Below the pieces are notes generated by a model. That model was not told the origin of the DNA. It ran no database searches and saw only the letters and a list, made by a program, of their open reading frames with translations. Position numbers and translations under genes: made by a program. Below are positions 1 through 11,744 of a stretch of 64,000 nt of DNA, in pieces. Each line of letters starts with the position of its first letter. Position 1 is the first letter of the stretch. The stretch is from Powellomyces hirtus (Eukaryota; Chytridiomycota; Chytridiomycetes; Spizellomycetales; Powellomycetaceae): contig JAHLKG010000021.1 of assembly GCA_025526995.1 (NCBI GenBank), positions 553,919-617,918 on the forward strand. The letters run 5' to 3'.

Positions 1-394
1 GTTTACGAACGTGCTGAACTCTACCTATTTCCAGGTCAAGTTGCATTGAAGGAAAGTGCGTGCTTTCATTGACAATCAGCTTGCCTCATCTCTGGTGCTT
101 TGTAATTCGGTGGATATTGCCTCTAGACTAACAGCTTGGGAGGGCTGCAACTGGGCCGTGTTAAACTCACTTACCCGAAAGGCCTTGTGCCAAACACTTT
201 TTCCAATTTGCCAAATTCCAGAGATGAGACGACACGCTAGTTCGACAGAATCAGAGAATGGAAACAGCAGCTAGATATGGGGTAAATTTGTCGTGGTGTA
301 CATCATTTCAGAACAAACAAAAAAACATGTATAGAAGGTTCCTAAATACAAATTACAATGCCCAGCCGCAGCACAATAGAGGAAAACCCAATGA
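1..394. other. Window edge and 3' flank of the Aquarius gene
   Basis: No gene could be supported here. The stretch lies downstream of the stop codon of the minus-strand Aquarius gene and should hold its 3' UTR and terminator. The short plus-strand frames have no recognisable content. There is no telomeric sequence at this end, so the window continues leftward into the chromosome. Confidence 0.6.
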
Positions 395-3300
395 TTATTG
401 CTCTATTCCCTGCATAGCATTCTCATCCTCCTCGGCCGCCGCCTCGGCCGCTGCAGCCTTTGCTTTCTGCATCCTGAGAGAATCAATCTGTTTCTGCATC
501 AGGGTTTGGACGTAAACACCCATGCGCTCGACGCCGTCAATGGCCGTGACTTGGTTGGAGAGTTTCTTGTCAGCGGTCCAGACGGGATCTTTGCCCTTCT
601 TGCTGGTATGCACCACGCCGGGCTGGTCTACCGGTCGCTCATTGAACGCGGTGTAGGTTTCCTTGTGGCGCAGCCAAAGGGCACCCCATGGTCGTTGGAG
701 CAGGGTGGCAAAGACGGGTTTGAGTTCAGGGCAGCTGGCAAAGAGCGGCACGCGGCAGAAGACATAAAGACCAAGACGGGCACGGGACATGGCAACGATG
801 AGACGGCGGACGTCGCGTAGATGTCCGACCGTTTTTGATCGCACGAGAGATAGCAGGATGTAGTCGTTCTGCTGGCCCTGGTATTTGTCGACGGTTGCGA
901 CGCGGTGCGGGTTGCCGAAGAGCGGGTTCCATGAGCACCGCTTTTCGAGCACGTCGTGGATCAGTTCTTTTTGACCGTTGTAGGTTGTCAGGATTGAGAT
1001 CTTCTCCGCGGGATATCCGAGCAAACGCATGTACTGATAGGTCGCGACCACGTACTCGGCCTCACCAAGGTTCTGCACGAAATGCGGTCGCGGTTCTGCC
1101 TCGCCGCGGCCCAGAAAGTCGGGCACGTTGACGGCCTGGTAGTCAAAGGCGAATCCGGGGTTCGCAAGCTGGTATTCTGGGCTGCACAGGACGTTGGGCA
1201 GGTTCTTGAGTCGGTTTTCGTACTTCCACTGGAAAAGTTGCGCCAGTGAGCTCCTCGCTCGGCCTTGGGCGTCCAGTTGGATGGTCGGGACGCCGAGGCG
1301 CACGAACCGAGCAAACAAGCTCTGCTCCATGTTACCGTACCGCTGAAACGCCATGTTTTTCACGACGGGTGGCAGCTGGTTGTGGTCACCAATCATGACC
1401 ACCCGCTTCAGACGGCTGGCGCCGGTGTCGGGATCCGGGTTTTGAAGCAGTAGCGGGATGAAAGTCTCGACTTCGAGAATTTGGCCGGATTCTTCCATGA
1501 CGACGTTATCGTACTTGAATCCTAGGTGAACAAATTCGCGGCGTTTGAGGGCTGCGTGGGTGCAGGTCATGGCAATGATCTTGGCTTCTTTCACGAGCAG
1601 ATAATTGGATCGGTCGTGTCCCGACCGAAGCAGTTCAAAGGCCCGAATTTCCTCCAGTTCATCGAACATGTTTTTGATGTGACGCCAGCAGCCCTCAGCG
1701 ATGTCAACTGCTTCTTCGAAGGTCGCTGTGTCGGGGAAGAGAGGTTGCGGCGCATCCGCAAAGTACACGTCAAATGGAAACAGGTTGACGACCACATCCA
1801 CGGAGGCTGAAGCTTGAACCTTGTGAATATACGGTTCCCATCGGCTCAGGATGTGGTACAGGTAAAAGTAACCCGCCGTCTCACACGTGTGCCCATGAGC
1901 TCCTGGTATCTCCAAACTCTGGGCCAGGCGGTCCACCTCACTGAGCAGCTGTATCCGTTTTTCCAAAAACGCGTTAACGCGCCCGTATTTGCCCCAGCTG
2001 CCAGCGTTGGCCAGGTCAAGTTCTTCCTGGCCGTGTCCCAATCGTAAAATGTGTCGCGGGTCAATGTCCAGAGCGGCAATCTTTTCGAACAACTGATTCA
2101 GAGCAGTGTTGCTGTGCGTGATAATCAATGTATGCTGCTCAGGGTAATTGTGGTACAGATTTGCGATGATTTGCACTGCGACGTCGGTTTTTCCAGTTCC
2201 GGGTGGTCCAACCACCATGGTCAGGCCCAGGGATGTACCGGCATGTATAGCATCTACCTGCGTAGGCGTAAAGCGCACCATGTTCTTCTTCGGCGCATCT
2301 TCCAAATACGGTCCCGTGTTTTCCGGCTTATACGTCCGGACAATCATGACATCACCGTCTTCAGCATCGCCAATGTTCTCGCCCAACTTCCGCTTCACGC
2401 CGCTGGAGATCGAGTGGCCTGGCTTAGCTTCAACCTCACCAGATGAGTGACTCCCGCCGTCGTACATGGACTTGGGAAACGTGAGTACAAATGGTGGGGA
2501 CAGTGGATCGTCATTTTGGCCCTCATGATTGAAAGATACCAATCGCTGCATGGCTAGTAAGCAAAGGCTGGACGGCCGATCGCAAAAAACATCAGCGAGA
2601 CTTACCTTTCCAGGGAAAGACTCCACTAGGTGATTGTAGTCGAGGAACGTGTCACGGAAATCGATGGTGCGCACCGGATTTGGGATTTTTGTAAAGTGCG
2701 CACTTCCTCTGTCACCGTATCCGAGGAACACGTTGTGTAGCCACGCCGGTACAACCAGGTCGCTCTGCATGAGATCCCGAATGGTGTCTAGAACAGCTTT
2801 GAAATTGTTCTCCTGAGGCTTGCGTCGGATGAGGATGTTGAACGTTGGGTACACGTCTTCTTCCTTGCGCTCGACACGATCCATATCCATCTGGTACTGA
2901 TTGGGATCCAAGTTGACTCTCAAAGAGCGTCTGAAGCCAGTGACCCGTGGTCTATCTTGAGTATCTGAAGCATATTTGGAGCTGGTGAAGTCATCGACAG
3001 GCCGCCCATCGTCTCCAAGCAGATCAGCCACTTCGCATCCTCGAATGTATTTCAGACCGAACTTTTTCCGGAACGCAGATCCCTCACTCTCATGCGCAGC
3101 CGGGCCATTTTCCTTCGCATCGAGCGCGGCCAGACCTGAACCCTCGGGTTCCATGCTGATGGTCAATAAGAAGAGAACATCGTGCGGACGCAGCGCATCC
3201 CATTCTTTGCGGATGGAATCGGTGTACTTTGAGATGTTCAGGGTGACATCTGCCTTTACGAAGCTTGGCTTAGTTTCCCCAAGCTTGGGTGTGTCAACGT

Positions 3301-5223
3301 CGACGACTTGGAACTATTCAAAACCATAGTGAGCAGAATGAAGCAGGAAAAAGCGCAACAGCCGTTCGCTTTACGTACCGAATCGATCAAAGCACCCATC
3401 CTAGCCCATCCGCCGAAAGCTGTGCCATCCTCTCCAGTTCTGCGATCCATGTTGTACCGCGGAGCCAGACGTTTCACGACATCTTCGACGTCCTGTCGGA
3501 TTTCGTAGGTGCTTTCCAATCTGAACAATGTGAAGTTGCGCAGAAGATAGTCATGTATGGTCAGGAACTGCAGGTTCAGCTTGGGAATGGCCAGACAATG
3601 CGTGTTGGAGAACTCCTGGGTCGCGGGAACGGTGGTCTCATCAAACAGGAAGGCCTCATCTGGGTACAAGGGAAGCGCATTGATGGCATCTTTTTGACTC
3701 CGTCGTCGCTCAAATGTGGATATAAGCAGCTCCACCAAGAAACCCTTCTCGAAAGCGCCATTGGACTGAATATCGGTGGTTCGAATTCCGACCTTTTCGC
3801 ATAAAGAACGAAGAGTGGTTTCCTCGACTTTCTCGAAAATTGCCTTCAAATCTTTTCGCTTCTCAACGTTTCCAACATTGGCCAATGCAAAGTCCTCAAG
3901 CTCTTCACGTGCATTGACAAATGCAAGCTTTTGCAGCTGTCTCAACTGCTGGTAGTGAGCGCGGTCGGTGTCGGTGGAGTTCAGAGCAGCCCCGGTAAAG
4001 TCGTCAATCTCAAACCATGCGTAGTATTTCAGTCGATCCAGAAGTTGCACAAACAGAGCTCCGCTTTCGGATCCACGAGCGCCCCAGTCCGATGGGATTG
4101 TCAGGGATATGTCGCGATGTTGGCGTAGGAAAGTCCTGCCCCTTTTAGCGAGAGCACTGGAGTCGCAAATCGGAACCACCAGGTGATCGTGCATCAGGAG
4201 ATTGAAATGCCGGCGGGTTGGCAGTTGCGCTTCCAGGTCGATCATCAGCTCCAGGAAACGCTCGCAATAGGTCACCGCATCGGATGGTGGGGCTCCCGAT
4301 TCGGGGACAGAGTCCAATACCCGGAAGAAGGTTTTGATCAGACTGGATAGGAAATTTCTGTCAAAATCCATTTTCTCTTTTGTAGATTGTTTTGCAGGAG
4401 AATCGAATTTGGCCTGCGCACGCTCCCACAACGCCCGACGCTCTGGGTGTTGAGCAAACTCCCGTTCCCGTCTCACGTCCACCAAGCACGACCACATCGA
4501 TATGCTGACGAGTCGCATGCATTCATTCCGTACCAGAGCATTCTCGAGTGACTCGAACATCTGTATTAGGAAAATCAAGAGGAAACGCTGCAATTGAAGG
4601 CTGAGGACTGAGCCCTTTCCGTTGTCCCCCGAAACTAACAATCTCAGAATTCTGGACACTAGGCCGGAAAACTTTGTGGAATCATTTTCAAAGATGTCCC
4701 AAACGTTGGTGACACGCTGTCGGACCTTTTCGTTAACCATTACCACAATGGAAAGAACGTGAGCTAGGGATGACTTGCTTTTGCCCTTTGCCGACTTTGG
4801 CACAAACGCGGGCCAGAGGTACTTTTCCAAATACTGACTGAACTCAAGCATCATAACCTTTCTCAACGAGAAGGATGTCTGATCCAAGTGAACCTTCCAC
4901 ACTGTTTCCACGACCTCTTCATCGAACCCGAAGGTGTCCTTTGTCTCGTCCTTCCAGTACGAGTCTGCAAGCCGGGTAATTGAGTCCGATTCTATCTCCT
5001 GCACCGTCGGCGCATACTGTTCGGCATGTGACGACTGCTTTTTTGCTTTTACTGGCGGCGGTGGTGGTGGTGGTGGTTGCTGTTGCGGTGGTGGTATTGA
5101 TTCGCTGGAGATGGCATTTTGCTCAACGTGGGAGTCGTCAGATGTGAACTGTTGTTGTTCTTCTGGAGTTTCATCAGGCTCTGCGACGTTGAAGAACCCC
5201 AGGTCGACGTTTGGCCGTGACAT
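395..5223 (-). CDS. AQR: Intron-binding protein Aquarius (spliceosomal SF1 RNA helicase)
   Basis: Aquarius is a superfamily 1 helicase that binds the intron upstream of the branch point as part of the intron-binding complex of the spliceosome. Three exons fit on the minus strand: 5223-3379, 3313-2606 and 2545-395, giving about 1567 residues (human about 1485). The N-terminal half has the armadillo-like Aquarius domain; the joined sequence around intron 1 reads straight through the conserved FGGWARM block. The helicase core follows, with Walker A GPPGTGKT, the motif II region (VVMEESGQ), [30 protein letters not shown] and AMSRARLG. The second intron (60 nt, 2605-2546) keeps the frame open but starts with a perfect GTAAGT, and removing it restores the family alignment at FPGK. 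The N-terminus has a proline run near residues 50-57, and the C-terminal tail is alanine/glutamate rich. The start is the first ATG, 722 nt from the divergent zinc-finger gene. Confidence 0.95.
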
Positions 5224-5945
5224 TGCAGTGAGAAGGACAGGGACTCGACAGAAGAGAGGCGAGACAAAGAGCAGTTGCGTTCAAGCCAGTATCCGACAAG
5301 CTTTCCAAACAACCTCTGTTGTTGTCCGTCGTTGGCTGCGTGGTTTGGGTTAATTTGGATGAGACAAAGGTTAGTAGATCACCGACCGCCGACGGTGACC
5401 ATTGCAGTAAGCACCAGCATGGAGGATGTTTCCATAGCAACAAGCTGAGATACCAGATTCAGCCCAACCCTATCCTGATTGCAACCGGCTGTTCTGGAGC
5501 GAATCAGTAAAGCCAATGTATCCACCGACTCCATTCCATCCGTTCATCCAATCCATCCAATCCATCCAATCACACGGCAGTCAATAATTCTGTTCCTTTT
5601 TTGCTTCAGTGACTGTCGCCAAGTGGCCATCCGCGCGACTCTCGGAATCTGCCTGTGCCGCCCAACCACTTCCCCCGCTCCTCACGTCGCTGAGCGTTCT
5701 TCCCGTTTTCCAACTAGGAATTTTTTTTTTCTTTTTTAGGAGGGCTTTCTCCAAGTCCATGTTGTGTTTTTCACGAGTAGTCAATTTCATATACATAGTC
5801 GCTATTTTAGTTTTGGGGAAATTCCGTCTGACGACTTCCAAGCGAGCACACCTCGCATTCTTCACGCGCAGCCACACACCCCCGTAGACTCCCAGAATAA
5901 ACTGTCTCTGTCTCCTGAGCGCATGAAACTGCGCCCTGCGTCGCA
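5224..5945. promoter_or_regulatory. Shared divergent promoter region between Aquarius and the zinc-finger gene
   Basis: This 722-nt stretch separates two divergent start codons and must hold both promoters. It contains a short degenerate ATCC/CAAT-type repeat around 5527-5575 and a T-rich tract near 5720-5737. No clear TATA box was seen. The small open frames on either strand lack recognisable domains and were left out. Confidence 0.5.
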
Positions 5946-8401
5946 ATGTCAGCTGAAGACGCAACACAGGTTTCCCACAACCCGCTGGACAACGCTGGCC
6001 ACGAACAGGACCTTGAACATGCACAGGACCAAACCCATAATCATGAGAATGACAATGACCCTGCAACCGACCTCGTCGCCCAAATGTCAACAGCGGAGGC
6101 TCTCGAGTCTCTGACCGGCGCCGCTGCGGCCGTTCAAAGTGAACAACTCCACCACCATCACCACCATCACCACTCACACCACGTCGAGCAACATCACGAG
6201 CAACACCATGACCACGACCTTCAGCATGACCTGGAAGGGAAATACCATCACATGCATGAGCAGGCCATGACCGACAGCCACGAGATGGGACAAGTTGGAC
6301 ACGAAGGAGTGCATGGCCACCACGGGCACCTGCTCGGTCAGAATGCAGAGCACGAAGCCCTTCACGAGCAGCTACGGGAACAGCTCAACAAGCAGCTGCG
6401 CGAGCAGGTTGAGGAGCAGTTGCATCAACAGCTTCAAGAGCAAGCGCAGCAGCAGCAGCAGCAACAACAACAAGAACAGCAGCAACGACATCAGCAGTCT
6501 CACGAAGATGACCTGGGTGCTCCCACGGAGGACGAGGTCTTGGTCCTGCGGCGCAAAATATCAAAAATCATGAGCGTTTTAAGTGAAGAAGCAGCGATCA
6601 CAGGTGATGAGGCCGGCGTGTTGGAACGTGTTCGCGAGGTAAGCGCCCCTGACGTTATATGATGACGAACCAAGCGAGAGATATCGTGCAGAGGGATGGC
6701 CGAACGGCTTTCGCGAAGCGAGCTTCGAATGGTTTTATTCTGCGCCAGCGAGCGCCGGTGAATATGTGTTTTCATCCATCGCGCGGAAGATTTTGGAGGG
6801 AGAGGGTTGCCCGTGAACCGAGATTGGCGAGTATGTCTAACCTCCCTGTGATCGTTCAGCTCGCCGCAGGTGCTACCCAATCTATGGCTTTTGCTGCTGC
6901 GAGCCAGACTCAGCCTGATGCGCTACCACCGACGCCCATGAAAAACGATGACGACCACCAGCGGCATGCGCAAGAGGCTTATACCCCGAATGACGCCCAA
7001 GCAGTGGACATGGAAGCCACGCCACCCGGCGATGGCAATGCGAACCAACCACGGTTCTCCTTCTTTTACCCTCCTGGCAACATGGGTGGTCAGCTGTTCG
7101 CAATGCCACAGCAGACAGCATCCTCAGGCGTCGGAGCATTCCCGCTTCTCGTTGCCGCCGCAGTGGCTGCGCAGCCCGCTCCGATCCAGGCGGGACCACC
7201 TCCCACTCCCGATCAAGATGGCGCAAGCTCCGATGGCTCGGTGAAAAGAAAGCGGCGGCCCACAAAGCTGTACTCATGTACATACCTTAACTGCAACCGG
7301 CAGTTCACGCGTCACTTCAATCTGCAAACGCATATCAAGACGCATGACCCGAATCGCGACAAACCCTTCACATGTCCTCTGTGCGATAAGTCCTTTGGCA
7401 GAAAAGTCGATCGCGATAGGCACATGAATGGTACATTGCAGCAAATTTGATAGCAATCAATCTTTTCTCTTGATGCACCTAAGTAACTCTTTCGCCGTTT
7501 CACAGTCCACACCAAGGAAAAGACTCACTTGTGTCCATACTGTAGCAAAACGTTTACGCGCAAGGATGCATTGCAGCGACATGTAACGGCCCGTCGCTGC
7601 GGGCCCATACTCCCGGGAGTTGGCCCCGTGTTTGGTGGTATCGGCATGCCTAGCATTCGCATGATAGGCGATGTAGATGGTGAACTACCGGATGATGAGG
7701 TTGAGAATTCCGCCAATCATGCAAACAGCGTCCCTGGAACACCTGGCTCGACCCCGCTCCATACAAATGTGAACGGAAATTGGGTTCTCCTTCCTCTGGG
7801 AAACATGATGGCCGGTGGTCAGAACTCGGCGTTGCACAACGGCTTGATGCTGGGCGGTCAGCGCTTGCAGCTTGAGGATGGCAGTGCTTCACGCGATGGC
7901 TCCGTCGATCAAGACGGGCAAATGAGAATCATGGAGGTTGCCGAAGGCGAGCAGGGCTCTAAAGATCAACATCAACAGCAACAGCAAGTCCACGATCAAG
8001 CCACCGCTCAGGCAGCTGACGTCGCGCATGCGGCCCATGCCATCCTCACGTACCAACAAGAGGGAGGCGTGGTACCCAGCGCAGAGACTACGGCGGCAAT
8101 GCTGGCATACCAACAGCAACTCCAACATCAGCAAGAGCAACACGAGCAACAGCAACAGCAACAGCAAAACCACGGACTGAATACGGCTCGAGCCACTGCA
8201 GCTGCAGCCGCGGCAGCAGCCACCGCGGCGGCACAACAACATCAGGCCAAGCCCGAAGAAGATGCTTCCATTCCTTTGGAAGTGCGCGCTGCAGCCGCAG
8301 CCGCCAATATGCAGGTATGCATACGGCGTTCCATAGCCTATTTTTACTATCAATTGATTGAACATATCCCTCCACCAGTTCTCTCTCCATCCATGAGCTG
8401 A
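5946..8401 (+). CDS. Gln/His-rich C2H2 zinc-finger protein, probable transcription factor
   Basis: Exons that fit are 5946-6638, 6860-7430 and 7506 onward. The N-terminal part has a run of eight histidines (near residue 70) and long glutamine-rich stretches. Three adjacent C2H2-type fingers follow at about residues 368-455: C-x4-C...H-x3-H, C-x2-C...H-x3-H, and a third C-x2-C finger ending H-x4-C. The second intron interrupts finger 2 immediately after its first zinc-binding histidine, and splicing restores that finger and joins it to finger 3. The C-terminal part is again Gln- and Ala-rich. The 3' end is uncertain: the frame runs to a stop at 8401, but a good donor lies at 8315 (CAG|GTATGC), and acceptors at 8402 or 8407 would add an exon ending near 8621 or 8761. 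Fungal Ace2/Swi5-like finger arrangement is possible, but no specific orthologue is claimed. Confidence 0.8.
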
Positions 8402-8890
8402 GCCCAGGGCCGACAAGTCCGTGTCTTCCAAGAAGAGGAGACTTGCTTGCGGCTCAGGTACTACCTGCATCAGTGCATCATACGGGGTCTGTGGCGACAT
8501 CATGCCTGCCCTCCGAAAAAGTGGAACCTCCTTCTCCACCGATTCTACCTTCAGAAGGCCGATGCCAGGACTCCCGCAGAGCGAGCACTTTGCATCACTC
8601 GTTCCTTCTGCGCAGCACTAATGGCATATCAGCCTTCACCTTCTTCCACCAAAAGCGCTTGCTCGCGTGTATCTGAACACGTTGCGCACAAATATTTTAC
8701 ACTCACCAAATGGGAGCAAACGGATCATCGCCGCCGAATTTCTGCGCGAATATGTATATAGACTGGTCGATTCCTACTTTTTTTTTAATGTCCTCCTTCC
8801 ATCTCCCATGGGCCAACGGATCTTGAGAGAACATGTGGGAACGATTGTGGGTTCTCTCGAATTGCCAGGAGGGCGAAAAGCAAAAGAGAT

Positions 8891-8964
8891 TGCTCCCTAC
8901 AGGGGTCGAACCTGTGACCTTGGCGTTATTAGCACCACGCTCTAACCAACTGAGCTAAGAGAGC
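8891..8964 (-). tRNA. tRNA-Ile(AAU)
   Basis: A 74-nt cloverleaf can be folded with a 7-bp acceptor stem (GCTCTCT/AGGGAGC, one G-U), discriminator A, D-arm box A (TAGCTCAGTTGG), and T-arm box B (GGTTCGACCCC). The anticodon loop is CTAATAA, giving anticodon AAU for isoleucine. There is no intron. A T-run follows on the minus strand near 8882-8879 and can serve as the Pol III terminator. Three other copies in the window (30986, 31558, 62567) are identical in sequence. Confidence 0.97.
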
Positions 8965-9224
8965 TGATGTACGTTTGAAGGAATGGCGCCAGTTCATCAT
9001 CCAACATCTGGATGGAACCTAACAAAAATGCTTACATAATACAGACGCGACAGAGAACTGCGCGCGCGCGGTTTTGCAGCGCTGTGGACAAGTCATCCGC
9101 TGAGATGGCGAGAGGACATAGGACAGAGGGAAAACTGCGGGAGGCAGATCAGTGAACTCTTCGCACATACGGTTTGACTGCTCCACCACCACAACCATCA
9201 CCTGTACGTATACCTTGACGGAAA

Positions 9225-9230
9225 TATAAA
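9225..9230 (+). promoter_or_regulatory. Candidate TATA box of the DUF2828 gene
   Basis: TATAAA lies about 130 nt upstream of the start codon at 9360 within a GC-rich context. Position and sequence fit a Pol II TATA box; no transcript data support it. Confidence 0.35.
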
Positions 9231-9300
9231 ACGGGTTGACACCCCACTAAGGTAGGTCCCCGCCCACGATCGGACACTACGCTTCTCCCTTCCCCCACCA

Positions 9301-9318
9301 CCCCCCCCCCCCCCCCCC
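9301..9318 (+). repeat. Homopolymer C tract in the 5' leader
   Basis: Eighteen consecutive C residues lie 41 nt upstream of the DUF2828 start. The length is likely polymorphic or an assembly-sensitive site. Confidence 0.8.
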
Positions 9319-9359
9319 GCCCGATCCTAACCCGCAGCGCATCCTCTCCAACCACTCCG

Positions 9360-11744
9360 ATGGACGGTCACACTATTCAGCCACAGCAACAGCGGAGCCC
9401 GGAATGGGAGCTGCTCCCTGGAGCCAGAGACTGGACCCTCCCTTGTGTCTCTCCCGGCTGTCCCCCAAGCAGTCAGAGCGTCATTGAACCCACCACAACA
9501 GCGACCGCCACCCCCTCTCCCATTGAAGAGCCTGGCAGTGGCAAGGATCAGAAGGAGGTACCTCGCTCCGCCTTTGTCGACATGATGATGACCACCACCC
9601 ATCGCACACGTACCGCCAACGGCGCCAACGCCTACACCACCTCTTCCGACCCCACCGTCGACCTCTTTGCCAACGTCGTGCCCGACACCGACACCGGGGT
9701 GCTCTTCCGAATGCTGGACGAGGCATGGACCCACTCGCCCGACATCACACTCCGCTGTATCTTTCACCTCCGCGACATCCGGCATGGCAAAAGCGACGCC
9801 GCGCGGTTCAGTGATGCGCTGTACTGGCTGTACTCAAACAACCACTTCGGAACGCTCATGGCGAATGTAAAACATGTGCCCGGGACGGGATATTGGAAGG
9901 ACCTGCTTAATTTTCTGGTGCGGCTTACGGTTGGGGAGGAGGAGCATAGAGCGGAAGCGGCGCGGGTGCGTGAGTGCGAACGGACGCGGGTGAAACGCAA
10001 GGAAGCGAACAAGGAGCAGCAAGAGGAATGGAATGAGCTGCTTGAGAAAGCCAAACGGGAGGATGCAAAGTGGGAAAAGCCGGATGGTTGGCCCAAGCAT
10101 CGCGTGGTGAATCTGATTCGGCGATTCCACCGATCGCCTCGTGCTCATTCTAACCAGCGTGGGGGTCGGAGCGCTCGCAGCTCTCGATACGACGACGGCG
10201 ACGACATGGACATCGACAGCAACGTCAACCCACTCAGCGGGCGACCCTGGTCCAGCACTGCTTTGAAGCGCCAGCGCTGGTTCCGGCGTCTGGCTGCGGA
10301 GAGGCGAAACGGTGGCGTCACATATGATCCTGAAGCTGCTCGCCTGCAGAACAAAGTAAATGCTCGTGCCGTCAAGGAGGAAGCGACACGGCTTAGACGG
10401 GAGAAGCGCACCGTGCATGCCGATGCGCTTCGTGGCCGCTTTCAGACGGATGAAAAGTACCGGAACCTGCATTTGGAAATTGCGCGCATGTTTGCCAGTG
10501 CGCTCGACGAGGATGAGAAGAAGATGAAAGCGTTCTTTGCGGAGGCTGAAAAGCAGACTGCCTCCAGAAACCGCAAGTTCGACTGCAGCCTCGCCGCAAA
10601 ATGGGCTCCCACACTCGGCGCCCACCACGACAAGCTGACCTTCATCGCCACCACCATCGCGCAGCTACTGTTCCCCGAGTCGCACGTCCCCATGAACCCG
10701 GGCGAACAGCGCGCGGGGTACATTCGTCGCTTGCGCAAAATGTACACCAAGCACTACATTGTCCCGCTGCGCAAACATACCAAGATAGTGGAGAGTTTCC
10801 TCGGGTACGGCCAGTGTGGCGACATCGAGTATAACCGTGTCCCGTCACTATCGATGCGGCGGAACCGGCCGCTGTTTGAACGATTGGATAAGGAGCGATT
10901 CGAAACCTACTTGGAGGATGTCGCGGCTGGCAAGACGACGATTGCAGGAAGCGCGCTCAAGCCGCATGTCATGGTGGAAGAGATTCTGCACCGTACTCTT
11001 GCTTACAACGGGTATCTCAGGGATGACGTTCTCGAAGAGACGCTCGAGGACAAGGTCCGCGCACAACAGTGGGCCTCGTACCGCGATCGATTGACCAAGA
11101 CGGGGAAACTGCAGCGCGTGTTGGCGGTATGCGACGTCTCGGGGTCCATGCGGGGCGAACCCATGAATGTAGCGATTGCGTTGGGCTTGCTATGCGCCCA
11201 AGTCACCGCGCCGCCCTTCAATCAACTTCTCTGCACATTTAGCCAGCGCCCCGAGCTGTTCCGCATTCCTGACGGCGCCTTGGCGGACCAGGTCACTGCC
11301 ATTTCCCAGATGGATGCGGGCTTGAACACGGACTTTGAAGCCGTGTTCAAGCTCATCCTCGACCGTGCAACAGCTACCCACCTTCCCGCTGCGGACATGG
11401 TATCAACACTCATCGTGTTCTCCGATATGGAGTTTGATGAGGCCAGGTCGACGGACGGCCGCTACCCAGGTGGTGACTGGATGACCCTCCATGAATCCAT
11501 GCAACGCATGTACGAGAGGGAGGGGTACACTCTCCCGAAAATCGTCTTCTGGAACCTCGCCGCCCGGAGAGGCCGTGGTCGCATGTCGTTCCCCGTAAGC
11601 AGCGACACGGAAGGCGTTGCGATGGTGAGTGGATTTTCGGGACAGTTGTTGAAGCTGTTTATGAAGGGCCATGTGGATTTCAATCCGGCGGCGGTGATGA
11701 AGGAAGCTTTGGAGAGGTATGATCATCTCAAGGTTGTGGACTGA
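9360..11744 (+). CDS. DUF2828 protein with C-terminal von Willebrand A domain
   Basis: A single uninterrupted frame of 794 residues. The first 90 residues are low-complexity. The DUF2828 region spans roughly residues 95-580 and includes basic and charged segments (residues 195-310). The C-terminal third is a vWA-like domain with a metal-ion-dependent adhesion site motif D-x-S-G-S at about residue 592 and a later conserved FSDMEFD segment. DUF2828 proteins occur in fungi, plants and some giant viruses and resemble the Ro60/TROVE plus vWA architecture, suggesting an RNA- or protein-binding scaffold; the function is not established. Unlike most neighbours it has no intron. The start is the first ATG after the poly-C tract. 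Confidence 0.9.
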   Translation: MDGHTIQPQQQRSPEWELLPGARDWTLPCVSPGCPPSSQSVIEPTTTATATPSPIEEPGSGKDQKEVPRSAFVDMMMTTTHRTRTANGANAYTTSSDPTVDLFANVVPDTDTGVLFRMLDEAWTHSPDITLRCIFHLRDIRHGKSDAARFSDALYWLYSNNHFGTLMANVKHVPGTGYWKDLLNFLVRLTVGEEEHRAEAARVRECERTRVKRKEANKEQQEEWNELLEKAKREDAKWEKPDGWPKHRVVNLIRRFHRSPRAHSNQRGGRSARSSRYDDGDDMDIDSNVNPLSGRPWSSTALKRQRWFRRLAAERRNGGVTYDPEAARLQNKVNARAVKEEATRLRREKRTVHADALRGRFQTDEKYRNLHLEIARMFASALDEDEKKMKAFFAEAEKQTASRNRKFDCSLAAKWAPTLGAHHDKLTFIATTIAQLLFPESHVPMNPGEQRAGYIRRLRKMYTKHYIVPLRKHTKIVESFLGYGQCGDIEYNRVPSLSMRRNRPLFERLDKERFETYLEDVAAGKTTIAGSALKPHVMVEEILHRTLAYNGYLRDDVLEETLEDKVRAQQWASYRDRLTKTGKLQRVLAVCDVSGSMRGEPMNVAIALGLLCAQVTAPPFNQLLCTFSQRPELFRIPDGALADQVTAISQMDAGLNTDFEAVFKLILDRATATHLPAADMVSTLIVFSDMEFDEARSTDGRYPGGDWMTLHESMQRMYEREGYTLPKIVFWNLAARRGRGRMSFPVSSDTEGVAMVSGFSGQLLKLFMKGHVDFNPAAVMKEALERYDHLKVVD

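Noticed and set aside
5581..6177. A 198-codon minus-strand frame overlapping the zinc-finger gene start
   Set aside because: It is antisense to the Gln/His-rich first exon and its upstream promoter; composition is a shadow of that sequence.
7889..8539. A 216-codon minus-strand frame with leucine runs
   Set aside because: The leucine tracts are the reverse complement of the CAG-type glutamine repeats of the zinc-finger gene.
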